From Actinomycetota bacterium (GTDB lineage: Bacteria > Actinomycetota > Thermoleophilia > Solirubrobacterales > JACPNS01): a stretch of DNA of 64,000 nt. Made by a program: the position numbers and the translations under genes. Under the pieces are notes generated by a model. The model was not told where the DNA came from, searched no databases, and worked only from the letters and a program-made list of their open reading frames with translations. The DNA lies in contig JACQZY010000015.1 in assembly GCA_016213645.1 (NCBI GenBank), positions 1 through 64,000 on the forward strand, given 5' to 3'. Shown here one piece after another: positions 1 through 8,210 of the stretch (position 1 is the stretch's first letter; the number at the start of each line of letters is the position of its first letter).

Positions 1-24
1 AAGGGGTCGCCGTCAGTTGAACCG

Positions 25-51
25 ATGACCGGCCCCTCCGGGGCCGGTCAT
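25..51. terminator. Strong GC-rich hairpin at window edge
   Basis: Perfect 12-bp inverted repeat: ATGACCGGCCCC at 25-36 pairs with GGGGCCGGTCAT at 40-51 around a 3-nt loop. It lies beyond the left end of the leftmost gene (a minus-strand gene ending at 204) and could end that transcript or one entering from outside the window. No U-run follows, so terminator function is inferred from stem strength and position only. Confidence 0.45.
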
Positions 52-203
52 GCAAGACTTGTTCACGAAGCACAAACCATTGCGGAGGGTGGGCCAAATC
101 AGACCGGCACACCTGGGCCAGTGCAGACCGGTATTGCCACAAGACTGGCTGATTGAAAAGCCGACTCGAGCTACCCGCCGCGTTCGATCTCACTGACCGC
201 GCG

Positions 204-1373
204 CTATCGATCATTCCACGAGGAAAGTTGACTCATGAGGCGACTGGTCGCACCAGTTTCATCAACGATTCCTAGCAACTTGACCACCTTCATTCGGCGA
301 CTCTGGCTCGAATCGATGCCGGCTGCGATTTCCCCCAAGAATGCGAAGAGGTCGTCTGCGTCGCTAAGAATCGGGCCGGGCGAATAGGACTCAAAATCCG
401 GAAGATCGAAACCGCGACCGACGGAAAAATCATCGAGATCGGGACAGTAGAGGGCGATCGGCCGGTTCAGCGGAATGAAGTCGGTCCAAATGCTTGAGTA
501 ATCCGTTAATAGCGCACTGGCTCGGGCTAGCACCTGGTACAAGCCAACGCCCGCGCTCGCAAGGTCATCGTTGGCGATTTGAATCGTCGCGGCGAAGTCA
601 AGATTCGCCTTGTCGAGGGGGTGCGATTTCACGACTAGCTGAAGGCCGGGATGAGCCAGCGATTTGGCCAGATCAGCGTTTCGAATGCGCACTTCATCGA
701 ACGGATCTGCGACGCGTGAGTCCTTCCAGGCACCATGTGGGCTGTCAAGTCGCGTGTGTCGGTATGTGGGGGCCCAAAGCACAAACGGTCGATCTGGATC
801 GATTCCCAACGCACGCAGCTGATCGTCTGATGCTGGGCGATCGAACTGGTCGATTCGGGGATTACCAGACACGATCAAACCGTCCGAAGGAGCGTTGAAA
901 GATTTGAGCTTCTCGGTGCCCCAAGCGATCGTTCCGGCGACAGTGAACTGTGCCGGTGTGCCAGCGCTGAAGTGCGCGGTTGTATCTACTTTTGGACCGT
1001 CGCCATGCCAGAGGTTGACAAATGTTCGATTGCGCGGTGGCTTTGGCCCGCCAAAAACTAGGTCAGTGAACAGGACGGTGTCGGCGCGAAGGAAATACCA
1101 GAATCCGCGAAATGAGCGTTTAGAAACAACTGCCGAGGCACCGCTTTTCGTTCCAGATACTGCCCGCACCGAATTCTGACTTGGAATTTCGTCCAGAAGC
1201 CACACTATCTGCCCGGAGGAACCCGTTTCGAGCCATCGAACTACCTCGCCGGCGTTACCCTCGAAGGCAGAAATGCTGTAAACAACTGTCAGCCTCTTGG
1301 GCGGAACGATCCAGAGAAGAATCCCAATCAGAGGCCTTAGCGTCCGGCTTAGTCTGTTCAGCAATCGTGGCAT
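204..1373 (-). CDS. CDP-glycerol glycerophosphotransferase family protein (teichoic-acid-type polymer synthesis)
   Basis: 389 aa. The C-terminal half has features of the TagB/TagF-like CDP-glycerol:poly(glycerophosphate) glycerophosphotransferase family: a NLWHGDGPK segment near residue 120, VVKSHPLDK near 250, and ALLTDYSSIWTDFI near 290, the family's conserved DYSS motif. Such enzymes move glycerol-phosphate or similar polyol-phosphate units onto membrane-linked acceptors at the cytoplasmic face during wall-polymer synthesis. An N-terminal hydrophobic stretch (LRPLIGILLWIVPP) could anchor it. Its start overlaps the end of the broken glycosyltransferase upstream by 16 bp, as in an operon. 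The true acceptor and donor cannot be read from the sequence. Confidence 0.8.
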   Translation of the reverse strand: MPRLLNRLSRTLRPLIGILLWIVPPKRLTVVYSISAFEGNAGEVVRWLETGSSGQIVWLLDEIPSQNSVRAVSGTKSGASAVVSKRSFRGFWYFLRADTVLFTDLVFGGPKPPRNRTFVNLWHGDGPKVDTTAHFSAGTPAQFTVAGTIAWGTEKLKSFNAPSDGLIVSGNPRIDQFDRPASDDQLRALGIDPDRPFVLWAPTYRHTRLDSPHGAWKDSRVADPFDEVRIRNADLAKSLAHPGLQLVVKSHPLDKANLDFAATIQIANDDLASAGVGLYQVLARASALLTDYSSIWTDFIPLNRPIALYCPDLDDFSVGRGFDLPDFESYSPGPILSDADDLFAFLGEIAAGIDSSQSRRMKVVKLLGIVDETGATSRLMSQLSSWNDR

Positions 1374-2065
1374 GTTCGTGATATGAATCCGTGGTTTCTA
1401 GGAAGAATCTTCGAGTTGGCTAGCGTCGCTCGCGAAAAGTTACGACCGTTTGATCCGAAGCGATCTTGAGACTCTTGTGGGACGCGATGAAGTTCAGCAA
1501 TCGACTCCGCCGGGGGCCGCCGAATATCGGGTGGGTCGATGATCACTCTGGCCCGTGAAGAGCGTACGAAGCTCGCTGCAGCACTCTCGCTGGCCACTGC
1601 GACCAGCACTGGGCGCCCAGTCGCAAAATAGGCAGTCATCTTGCTCGGCAATGACATGGCGGAAACTGGCGGCCGCTGGTTCAACGCGAGAGCGTCGGCC
1701 GCCAAGATCGCCGCGTCGCACTGATCATTTGGAAGACTATTTGTGGTCGAAACATTCGCGGGAGAACTCCACGGTTCCGACCCTCGAGCGATCACTAGGT
1801 CAGGATTAAAATCTTTCAGAATCGAACTCGTACCGCGCGCAATATGGACGAACGCATCTTCGTGAAATCTTCGGAGATCCACGGTCGTCGAGTCGAGAAA
1901 TACGTGCGAGTAATCACCGGGGATGGGACTCCACCGGCGATTGGGTTCTAATTTGGTCTCATACAGGACCAGGAGTTCGCATTCATTGCGTCGCTCAAGT
2001 TCATCGAATACCGGCGTGAAATTCGGGTCGACCATGCTCGCTATGAAGGCAATTCGAAGCGCCAT
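1358..2065 (-). pseudogene. Glycosyltransferase (GT4-like) with the central part missing
   Basis: 235 aa open frame. Residues 1-106 look like the N-terminal Rossmann half of a glycosyltransferase (RIAFIASMVDPNF, then LVIARGSEPWSSPAN). Residues from about 113 on look like the extreme C-terminal part of a GT4 enzyme (AADALALNQRPPVSAMSLPSK, then YFATGRPVLVAVA). The roughly 150-200 residues that normally join them, including most of the nucleotide-sugar site, are absent, yet the frame stays open. I read this as an in-frame internal deletion that should abolish transferase activity. It is probably co-transcribed with the transferase that follows. A functional mini-protein cannot be excluded. Confidence 0.6.
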
Positions 2066-2166
2066 ATCTTGGCTGAACTCGCAGATCCGTTGGCCGACAC
2101 TAATACGTTGTAATCGGTATTAAAGCTGTTCACACTCAGCGAGCCGATGTTCTGGGGGTAGAAAAT

Positions 2167-2880
2167 TTGTTTGGCAAGGTCAAAAAAGCGGTGAAGGTTT
2201 TGCGGAAGTCCTCCTTCCGCGCTGCCCTTCGACGCGGAGTCGCCGCCTCGATAGAGCACGACGCGGTACCTGTTCCTGACGACGTGGCCACGGTGCTCGA
2301 CGTCGGAGCAAATCGCGGCCAGTTCGCGATCTACTCGTGCAATCGCTTCCCTGTTGCGGCCCTTCATTGCTTTGAGCCGATCCCAGAGGCGCGGGCGAAG
2401 CTGGAGGAGGTTGTCCCGTCGAACCGCAACATAACGGTGCATAACGTGGCGCTCGCATCGGTACGAGGCTCTGTCGACTTTCATGTTTCTGTCGACGACG
2501 ACTCATCTTCGCTGCTTCCGGCTTCGAGAGATCAGATCGCGATGTTTCCCGGCTCTCGACGCGATCGCACGATTTCGGTCCGCACGGAACGGCTGGACGA
2601 TGTCCTCGCCGACCAGGAACTTGCGCGGCCCGTTCTGATGAAGCTTGATATCCAGGGCGCGGAACTGGAGGCGCTCAAGGGTGCGGCCGAAACGCTCGCG
2701 AAGACCGAATATGTGCTTGTCGAATGCTCCTTTGTTGAGCTCTACGATGGCCAGGCTTTCGGCGACGAGGTCATCTCTTTTCTTCGCAACGTCGGCTTCG
2801 ATCTCGTCGGTCTGTATTCGCCCACGATCGTTGACGGCCTCCTGCTCCAAGCTGACGCGTTTTTCACTCGCCGGGTCTAA
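2167..2880 (+). CDS. FkbM-family SAM-dependent methyltransferase
   Basis: 237 aa. It begins at TTG 2167, preceded by a GGGGGT Shine-Dalgarno-like stretch about 5 nt upstream. The fold is a class I methyltransferase: VLDVGANRGQFA (SAM-binding motif I) near residue 45, FEPIPEA near 70, then VLMKLDIQGAELEALKGA near 160, the FkbM signature. FkbM-type enzymes O-methylate sugars or polyketides and are common in polysaccharide clusters. It is transcribed opposite to the flanking glycan genes, and its stop overlaps that of the convergent glycosyltransferase by 4 bp. The substrate is unknown. Confidence 0.85.
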   Translation: MFGKVKKAVKVLRKSSFRAALRRGVAASIEHDAVPVPDDVATVLDVGANRGQFAIYSCNRFPVAALHCFEPIPEARAKLEEVVPSNRNITVHNVALASVRGSVDFHVSVDDDSSSLLPASRDQIAMFPGSRRDRTISVRTERLDDVLADQELARPVLMKLDIQGAELEALKGAAETLAKTEYVLVECSFVELYDGQAFGDEVISFLRNVGFDLVGLYSPTIVDGLLLQADAFFTRRV

Positions 2881-4064
2881 TCGCGAAGATTCGAACGGTC
2901 AACAAGCAGCGCCTCGAACCCAGAGGTTGTCGCAGAGCTCGTCAGCCGATTGCTGGTGTAGAGCCGCGCTGCTTCGCTCGAACGTGCGAGGCCCTCTCTA
3001 TCGCCGATCATCTCGGCAAGAGTTCTGCCGAGATCTCCCCCGCTGCACACAGCCCCAGCTCCACTCTCATCAACCACCCGTTTCACCTCCGACTCCACCC
3101 CCACCGACGCCACCACGGGCAGGCCGGCGGCGAAGTAGTTCATCAGTTTCGAGGGCATGTTGAACTCGGGGTATTCGCTGCGCTGGCTTACCAGTCCGAT
3201 CGTCGCGTGCGCCAGCTCCCTGTTGAGCCGCTCATCGCTAACGAGGCCGAGCATCTCGACGCGATCGGTAGTGATCGCGGCCCGCACCTCTGTCTCGGCG
3301 ACGCCCGTGCCGGCGATCACCAGTCGCGCCCCGTTCTTTTCCAGTTCAAGCGACGACTCAAACGCGCGCACCACCTCATCGAGCCCCTGCGAATGTCCAA
3401 TGTTCCCCATCACCAACACACGCGGCGGATCGTCGGTAGGAAATTCGCGTGGTGCGTCTATTACCGGTCGCGTGGCCGGGTTGTAGATCCGCGTCAATTT
3501 CTCGGTCGGCACGCCCTTAGCCAACAGATTCTCCTTGAACCGATCCGAAATCACCACGATGCGATCGGCGGCGACGTAAGCCGCCTTCTCGAGGTGCCGG
3601 GCAAAGCGGATCGCAATTCCGTCATCCACGATCCCGGTAGATACAGCTCCATCCGGCAAAATGTCCTGAATCCAAAGAATCAGCGGCTTTCGTCGCACCT
3701 TCCGATTCAGAATTGCGGGTGCCAGTGCGGGAAAACACGGCGACACCGCCACCACGGCGTCGGTTCCGCCGAGCAGCGGCAGATAAGCCGTCTGCCACGC
3801 CGCGAAGCTCGCCTCCTGTCGGATCCGCTCCTTCGCGTTCTCGCGGCCGATCCACAGCGGCAGCCGCGTCACCTTGATCCCATCACGCCATTCCGTGTAC
3901 GGCCGGCGACGTGATCCCCAAACCGGCTCCGGGTAATGCGGATGCGCCGCAATCACGTGAATCTCATGCCCGCGCTCCGTCATCGCCTTGGCCCACGTGC
4001 GGCTCACGGGTCCGATCCCCGTCGGTTCGGGGTCGTAGTTGTAGCTCCAAAGCTGGATGGTCAT
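2877..4064 (-). CDS. WcaI-like glycosyltransferase family 4 protein
   Basis: 395 aa from the ATG at 4064, chosen because MTIQLWSYNYDPEPTGIG is the usual N-terminus of this family; the frame stays open further upstream. It carries the acceptor-side signature YDPEPTGIG and VIAAHPHYPEPVW near residues 8-45, LWIQDILPDG near 135, and a donor-side MPSKLMNYFAAGLPVVA near 310, with the glutamate-type GT4 site shortened in the usual WcaI/WbuB manner. These enzymes add a sugar to an undecaprenyl-linked exopolysaccharide or O-antigen intermediate in the cytoplasm. An epimerase fragment lies just upstream, which suggests a locus that has lost genes. Confidence 0.85.
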   Translation of the reverse strand: MTIQLWSYNYDPEPTGIGPVSRTWAKAMTERGHEIHVIAAHPHYPEPVWGSRRRPYTEWRDGIKVTRLPLWIGRENAKERIRQEASFAAWQTAYLPLLGGTDAVVAVSPCFPALAPAILNRKVRRKPLILWIQDILPDGAVSTGIVDDGIAIRFARHLEKAAYVAADRIVVISDRFKENLLAKGVPTEKLTRIYNPATRPVIDAPREFPTDDPPRVLVMGNIGHSQGLDEVVRAFESSLELEKNGARLVIAGTGVAETEVRAAITTDRVEMLGLVSDERLNRELAHATIGLVSQRSEYPEFNMPSKLMNYFAAGLPVVASVGVESEVKRVVDESGAGAVCSGGDLGRTLAEMIGDREGLARSSEAARLYTSNRLTSSATTSGFEALLVDRSNLRD

Positions 4065-4119
4065 TCTCGGGCTAAGAGTCACACCCGTTCTATTCATTTT
4101 GCGGTCATTCATTGTGTGA

Positions 4120-4251
4120 TCAGCGCGACGTTGCGCCATCGTGCTTCGAATTCGCCAAATCGAAACGCGTCTCCGCATCCCGCTCCGTCAAATACCGCGC
4201 CAGGTGCCGACCGATGAAACCGGACCCACCAAAAATGATTACCCGACCCAT
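4120..4251 (-). pseudogene. N-terminal stub of an NAD-dependent epimerase/dehydratase
   Basis: From the ATG at 4251 the 43-residue product reads MGRVIIFGGSGFIGRHLARY, a classic GGxGFIG nucleotide-binding start of an extended short-chain dehydrogenase or sugar epimerase. The frame stops at 4120 after about 43 of an expected 300 residues. No continuation is found in another frame before the next gene, so the remainder was deleted rather than frameshifted. It lies just upstream of, and on the same strand as, the WcaI-like glycosyltransferase and marks the eroded end of the polysaccharide locus. Confidence 0.6.
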
Positions 4252-4354
4252 GCAAGGCAGGTTAGCCCCAATCACCAGCATTGCAGTCTTCCCGCCAGAA
4301 CGAGCACACACAGCCACCCAAACCCGCAACACCCTCGCTCAAATCCTGCTAATC

Positions 4355-4369
4355 TTGTCAAGACGACAA
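4355..4369. promoter_or_regulatory. Inverted-repeat operator candidate upstream of the XRE gene
   Basis: TTGTC at 4355-4359 and GACAA at 4365-4369 form a 5-bp dyad with 5-nt spacing, 50 bp before the XRE start. XRE regulators of peptidase-linked modules usually autoregulate through such dyads. Function here is inferred from position and symmetry. Confidence 0.4.
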
Positions 4370-4419
4370 ATTGAGCGTAAAAATCCTTGTCATCCCCCTC
4401 GTCCGGGAGCCCAAGCCAA

Positions 4420-4770
4420 ATGCCCAACATCAATGAAGACGATTTCCGCAGCAGTCTCGGCGCTTCGCTGAGATCCTTTCGTGAGAACGGCGGTTTCACG
4501 CTTGAGCAACTCGCGCAGCGTCTCGGCGTGGACCAGGCGAATCTGTCTCGCATGGAGCGCGGCGAGCGCAACTTAAGCACGCTGGTGTTGCGGCGCGCGG
4601 CCGACGTATTCGGCGTGCGGATGGATGCGTTCTTCAACGCGCCGGGAGAAGCTGTCGAACTGTTGCGAGCCGGCGACGACGCTCGTACGGATGTCATTCT
4701 CGACTGGGCGGCCGAGCTTCAGCGCGACATGCGTGCGGTGCGCGCGCTCAATGAAGATGAGCGCGTCTAG
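4420..4770 (+). CDS. XRE-family transcriptional regulator (module antitoxin/repressor candidate)
   Basis: 116 aa from ATG 4420, with GGGAG ending 10 nt upstream. Residues about 14-70 form a Cro/C1-type helix-turn-helix (LAQRLGVDQANLSRMERGER, recognition helix DQANLSRME). The C-terminal 45 residues are acidic and probably oligomerise. Its stop lies inside the next gene (20-bp overlap), so the pair is translationally coupled. XRE proteins paired with ImmA/IrrE peptidases usually act as repressors that the peptidase inactivates. Here the operon continues into a PIN-domain nuclease, so the protein may also serve as the antitoxin side of a toxin-antitoxin-like module. Confidence 0.85.
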   Translation: MPNINEDDFRSSLGASLRSFRENGGFTLEQLAQRLGVDQANLSRMERGERNLSTLVLRRAADVFGVRMDAFFNAPGEAVELLRAGDDARTDVILDWAAELQRDMRAVRALNEDERV

Positions 4771-5578
4771 CGCGGCCGATATCGGGGCCGCCGCGGCAAG
4801 CAAGCTGCGGCTGGATGCGGGAATCGGCAATGAGCCGATCACGGACCTCTGGGCGTTCATTCGTGACCAGGGGGTGGACCTGGCATTTCATGGATTCGGC
4901 GAGGAGGGCCCCGACGGCACCTATCGCTACGACGGTCGTCACGCGCTTATCGTGGTCAACTCCGATCGCAAACCGATTGCTCGCCAGCGCTTCACGGCTG
5001 CGCACGAGCTGGGCCACCATGTGCTGCATCGCAAGCAAGGTCAGCCGATGCGTGCGGCCGACGCGGACGTAAACGCACCGACGGGCGGATCGCGCCAAGA
5101 AAGCGAGGCGCACGCGTTTGCCGCTTATCTGCTGGCGCCGGACGCGGCGATGCGGGCGGCGTTTCCCGGAGTTGAACCTGCCGACATCACGGTTGAAATC
5201 GTGGTCGATCTGGCGCATCGGTTTGGCGTTGCCGTCGCCACGACTATCTATCGACTTCACAATTCAGGTCGTATTCGTGCAGTGGACCGGGACCGTCTCA
5301 ATGACCAGCGCAAGGGGAAGGTGGAGCGATTGCGTACGCAGAAGGGCTACGACGTGGAAGAAATCCACGGCGCGCCACTACCGCCTGGATTCGTCACCGA
5401 TATCGCCGCCTTGTACGACCGTGGCATGGTCGGCATCGACCGCGCCGCAGAGTTGTTGAGAACAGACGTCGACACCGCTCGAGCCAAACTGGGGCATCGT
5501 CCAGAAGCGGCCGATTTCTCCGAGGACGAATTTCTTCGCGAGATCGACGCCGAATTTGGTGAGTCGGCCGGCGAGTGA
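4751..5578 (+). CDS. ImmA/IrrE-family metallopeptidase
   Basis: About 275 aa. ATG 4751 is chosen because it overlaps the XRE stop; ATG 4757 is an alternative. The zinc-peptidase signature TAAHELGHHVLH places ligands at His85 and His89 with catalytic Glu86, and the third ligand is probably Glu119 in ESEAHAFAAYLL. This is the COG2856 (DUF955) architecture of ImmA and IrrE, which cut a partner XRE repressor in response to a signal. The C-terminal 90 residues are helical and charged, and may sense the signal or bind the partner. Its last bases overlap the PIN gene start (GTGA), so all three genes should be made from one transcript. Confidence 0.88.
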   Translation: MKMSASSAADIGAAAASKLRLDAGIGNEPITDLWAFIRDQGVDLAFHGFGEEGPDGTYRYDGRHALIVVNSDRKPIARQRFTAAHELGHHVLHRKQGQPMRAADADVNAPTGGSRQESEAHAFAAYLLAPDAAMRAAFPGVEPADITVEIVVDLAHRFGVAVATTIYRLHNSGRIRAVDRDRLNDQRKGKVERLRTQKGYDVEEIHGAPLPPGFVTDIAALYDRGMVGIDRAAELLRTDVDTARAKLGHRPEAADFSEDEFLREIDAEFGESAGE

Positions 5579-6267
5579 CCGGAGATCCCGCAGGCCCGCC
5601 CACCTCAGGCAGTGATCTCCCGTGTCTGGATGCGATGGTGTTGATTCACTTCAACCGCACCGGCCACCTGAGCCTGCTCGCGGATCTGTGGCCCGATGGT
5701 GCGATCACTCCAGAGGTGATCAGGGAGTGCGAGATTGGTGACGCGACCAGTCATCACCCTGAAAACAAAAGAATTCTTGAAGCGGTATGGATTCGCGCCG
5801 TCGCGGTCGATGATCCGGCCGACGTTCGTTACGCGATGAATCTGAGGCGCGCTTGGCACAGCGCCCCCGACAAAGACCGCGGCGAGGCAGACATTGTTGT
5901 CCTCTGTCGCAGAAACGGCTGGATCGCCATAAGTGATGACAACAACGGCCGAGCAGCACTCGAACACACCGGCTGTGATTTCTCGTACATGGCCTCGATG
6001 CTTGTCGCGGCGGCGGCGACCGGACACGCGGGTTTGGATCTCACATCCGCCTGGGAGGTGCATCAGGCGCTGCAAGACAGCCGGGTGCGCCCGCACATCG
6101 ACACCAAAGAGAAGTTCGCGGCATGCGTGAAGCTTGCGAATCGACTTCACACTCAGATTGGATCTCCCGCATGGCCCGGAATTCTCCGTGATCCGAGGGT
6201 TGACTTGATGATCGAGAAGTTCGACGGTCGTCGACTGTCGCGCCGCACTCGGCCGAGTAGCGGATGA
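5575..6267 (+). CDS. PIN-domain-like putative nuclease, third gene of the XRE-ImmA module
   Basis: 230 aa from GTG 5575, which overlaps the peptidase stop by 4 nt. Acidic residues sit as in PIN nucleases: Asp19 in CLDAMVLIHF, Glu47/Glu51 in TPEVIREC, Glu104/Asp106 in GEADIVVLC, and Asp121/Asp122 in ISDDNNGRAAL. PIN domains are RNases and the usual toxin of VapBC systems. The C-terminal 80 residues go beyond a standard 130-150-residue PIN toxin and match nothing I recognise. The operon suggests a peptidase-controlled toxin or defence effector. That role is inferred; nuclease activity rests on the conserved acidic quartet. Confidence 0.7.
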   Translation: MTGDPAGPPTSGSDLPCLDAMVLIHFNRTGHLSLLADLWPDGAITPEVIRECEIGDATSHHPENKRILEAVWIRAVAVDDPADVRYAMNLRRAWHSAPDKDRGEADIVVLCRRNGWIAISDDNNGRAALEHTGCDFSYMASMLVAAAATGHAGLDLTSAWEVHQALQDSRVRPHIDTKEKFAACVKLANRLHTQIGSPAWPGILRDPRVDLMIEKFDGRRLSRRTRPSSG

Positions 6268-6367
6268 TCGAATTTCGTGCAGCCGCCCATCACACCTCCA
6301 ACCGGCTCCAAACTTCTAAGTACCAACCCCCCAAAAACCCGCATTCCAAAGCCAAATCCCAATGCCC

Positions 6368-6373
6368 TACAAT
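6368..6373 (+). promoter_or_regulatory. -10-like element (TACAAT) directly before disA
   Basis: TACAAT at 6368-6373 matches the sigma-70 -10 consensus at five of six positions and lies 7 nt before the disA ATG. This implies a leaderless or nearly leaderless transcript. The -35 region is weak. No Shine-Dalgarno sequence is present, which fits leaderless initiation. Confidence 0.4.
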
Positions 6374-6380
6374 GTAATGA

Positions 6381-7493
6381 ATGGCACAGCGTGTAGGTGA
6401 AGACTCGGTAGACATCCACACGCGACTGGAGCCTAAGCTTCTGCGGGCCTTGGAGATGGTCGCGCCGGGCACCTTCATTCGCGAAGGACTCGACGATGTT
6501 CTGCAGGGTGGCACCGGCGCGCTGATCGTGATCTGCGAGCCGGAAGAGCTGGCGTTCATGTTCAGCGGCGGCATCAAGCTGGACCTCGATTACACGCCGG
6601 CGATGCTCTACCAAGTCGCCAAGATGGACGGCGCGATCGTGCTCAGCGCGAACGCCGGCAAGATTGCGTGGGCCAACGTGCAGCTGATGCCGGACCCCAC
6701 GATCCATTCCGTCGAGACCGGCACGCGCCATCGCACGGCCGAGCGTGTCGCCAAGCAGAGCGACGCGATCGTGCTTTCCATCAGCCAGCGGCGCGAGGTC
6801 ATCAGCCTCTACGTGGGCGAGAGCAAGTACGTGATGGTCGACATCCCGGAAGTGCTCGCCAAGGCCAATCAGGCGCTCGCCACTTTGGACAAATACCGCC
6901 GTCGCCTGGACCAGGTCTCCAGCCGTCTCACCTTGCTGGAGTTTGAGGGTCGCGCCTACATGCACGACGTGCTCACCGTGCTGCAGCGCGCCGAGCTGAT
7001 CACGCGCATGAGCGTGGAGGTGGAGCGCTACATCGTGGAGCTGGGCAGCGAGGGCCGCCTGATCGAGATGCAGCTCGAAGAGACGATGATCGGCGTGGCC
7101 GCCGAGAAGTTCGGCCTTGTGCGCGACTACATCGGCGAGGACACGGACGACATGTACGCCCAGGTCGTGGACCAGCTGGCGCGCATCGGTCATCAGGACT
7201 TACTTGACTTTGGTCGCCTGGCGGAACTGCTGGGTTACGACCGCAAGATGAACACCATCGACCACGTCGTGGCTCCGCGCGGGTATCGCATCCTCTCGCG
7301 CATCCCACGACTGCCGAAGATGGTGGTCCAGGACATCGTCAACGCATTTGGCGGACTGGACGAGCTTTTATCAGCCGACGACTCCGAGCTAGAAGCTGTG
7401 GAGGGTGTCGGCGACGTTCGCGCAAAAGACATCCGCGAGGGCCTAAAGCGCCTTCAGGAGATCAATATGGTCGACCGCTACATGCAGGCGTGA
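6381..7493 (+). CDS. disA: DisA, DNA-integrity-scanning diadenylate cyclase
   Basis: 370 aa, close to the family norm. It converts two ATP to cyclic di-AMP and scans DNA for branched structures. The DAC domain covers residues 10-150 with DGA at 83-85 and RHR at 116-118, both needed for catalysis. A long helical linker follows, then a C-terminal helix-hairpin-helix DNA-binding domain near 300-360 (LEAVEGVGDVRAKDI). It opens the conserved block that runs to sigH. A c-di-AMP riboswitch occurs in this same window, before the M23 hydrolase at 34041, so both signal source and sensor are present. No Shine-Dalgarno sequence is seen. Confidence 0.95.
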   Translation: MAQRVGEDSVDIHTRLEPKLLRALEMVAPGTFIREGLDDVLQGGTGALIVICEPEELAFMFSGGIKLDLDYTPAMLYQVAKMDGAIVLSANAGKIAWANVQLMPDPTIHSVETGTRHRTAERVAKQSDAIVLSISQRREVISLYVGESKYVMVDIPEVLAKANQALATLDKYRRRLDQVSSRLTLLEFEGRAYMHDVLTVLQRAELITRMSVEVERYIVELGSEGRLIEMQLEETMIGVAAEKFGLVRDYIGEDTDDMYAQVVDQLARIGHQDLLDFGRLAELLGYDRKMNTIDHVVAPRGYRILSRIPRLPKMVVQDIVNAFGGLDELLSADDSELEAVEGVGDVRAKDIREGLKRLQEINMVDRYMQA

Positions 7494-7558
7494 CGTATGC
7501 GTTTCTCGGACGCACACCGATCGCCCGCCCCACCGCGGCCGGCCACCCAGAGGAGGGG

Positions 7559-8128
7559 ATGGAAATTTCCGACACAGACGTAATTGATATTGATTTGGAG
7601 GATCTCGAACTCGCGCCCAGGGCGCCGACGATCAAGTTCAAGGTCGGCGACAAGGTCGTGTACCCGCACCACGGCGCCGGCAAGGTCTTGAAGAAGGAGA
7701 AGAAGGTCCTACTCGGCGAAAAGCGTGAGTACCTGACCATTCGGATCCTGCACAGTGACATGACCGTGATGGTGCCGTCGGAGAACACCGGCGTGGCCGG
7801 GCTGCGCCGCGTGATCGACCACGCGACGGTGAAGAAGGTTGTGGGCGTGCTGCAGGACGAAGTCTCCGACATGCCGGGCAACTGGAACCGCCGCTTCAAG
7901 CACAACCGCGAGAAGATCCGCACCGGCGACATCTTCGAGCTGGCCGAGGTGATCCGCAATCTCGCCGCGCTGGAGTCTGAGAAGGGCCTCTCTTCCGGCG
8001 AGAAGCAGATGTTCGTGCGCGCCAAGCGCATTCTCGCCAGCGAGTTCATGTACGCGCTGGACATGAGCGAGGAAGACGCCGAAGCACACGTGGACGACCT
8101 TCTCGGTCAGAGCGAGGCGGTCGCATAG
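7559..8128 (+). CDS. carD: CarD-family RNA-polymerase-binding transcription regulator
   Basis: 189 aa from ATG 7559, directly behind AGGAGGGG at 7551-7558. The N-terminal Tudor-like RNAP-interaction domain starts at about residue 25 (KFKVGDKVVYPHHGAGKVL), and a helical DNA-contacting C-terminal domain ends in a short acidic tail. CarD binds the RNA polymerase beta subunit and stabilises open promoter complexes, notably at rRNA promoters. An acidic 17-residue leader before the core (DVIDIDLEDLE) is unusual, since many CarD proteins start straight at the Tudor domain. It lies between disA and ispD; in mycobacteria carD is also a neighbour of ispD and ispF. Confidence 0.93.
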   Translation: MEISDTDVIDIDLEDLELAPRAPTIKFKVGDKVVYPHHGAGKVLKKEKKVLLGEKREYLTIRILHSDMTVMVPSENTGVAGLRRVIDHATVKKVVGVLQDEVSDMPGNWNRRFKHNREKIRTGDIFELAEVIRNLAALESEKGLSSGEKQMFVRAKRILASEFMYALDMSEEDAEAHVDDLLGQSEAVA

Positions 8129-8210
8129 AGGACGCATTTCCGGATCTGCGGGCAGAGCAGATGCTTTTGCTTTTTGCGAGTTCGTCCCACCGCCCTCTGG
8201 GGGGAGGCGG

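Noticed and set aside
2041-2484. Minus-strand frame overlapping the FkbM methyltransferase
   Set aside because: The FkbM frame has full motif support and a ribosome site; the reverse frame has neither.
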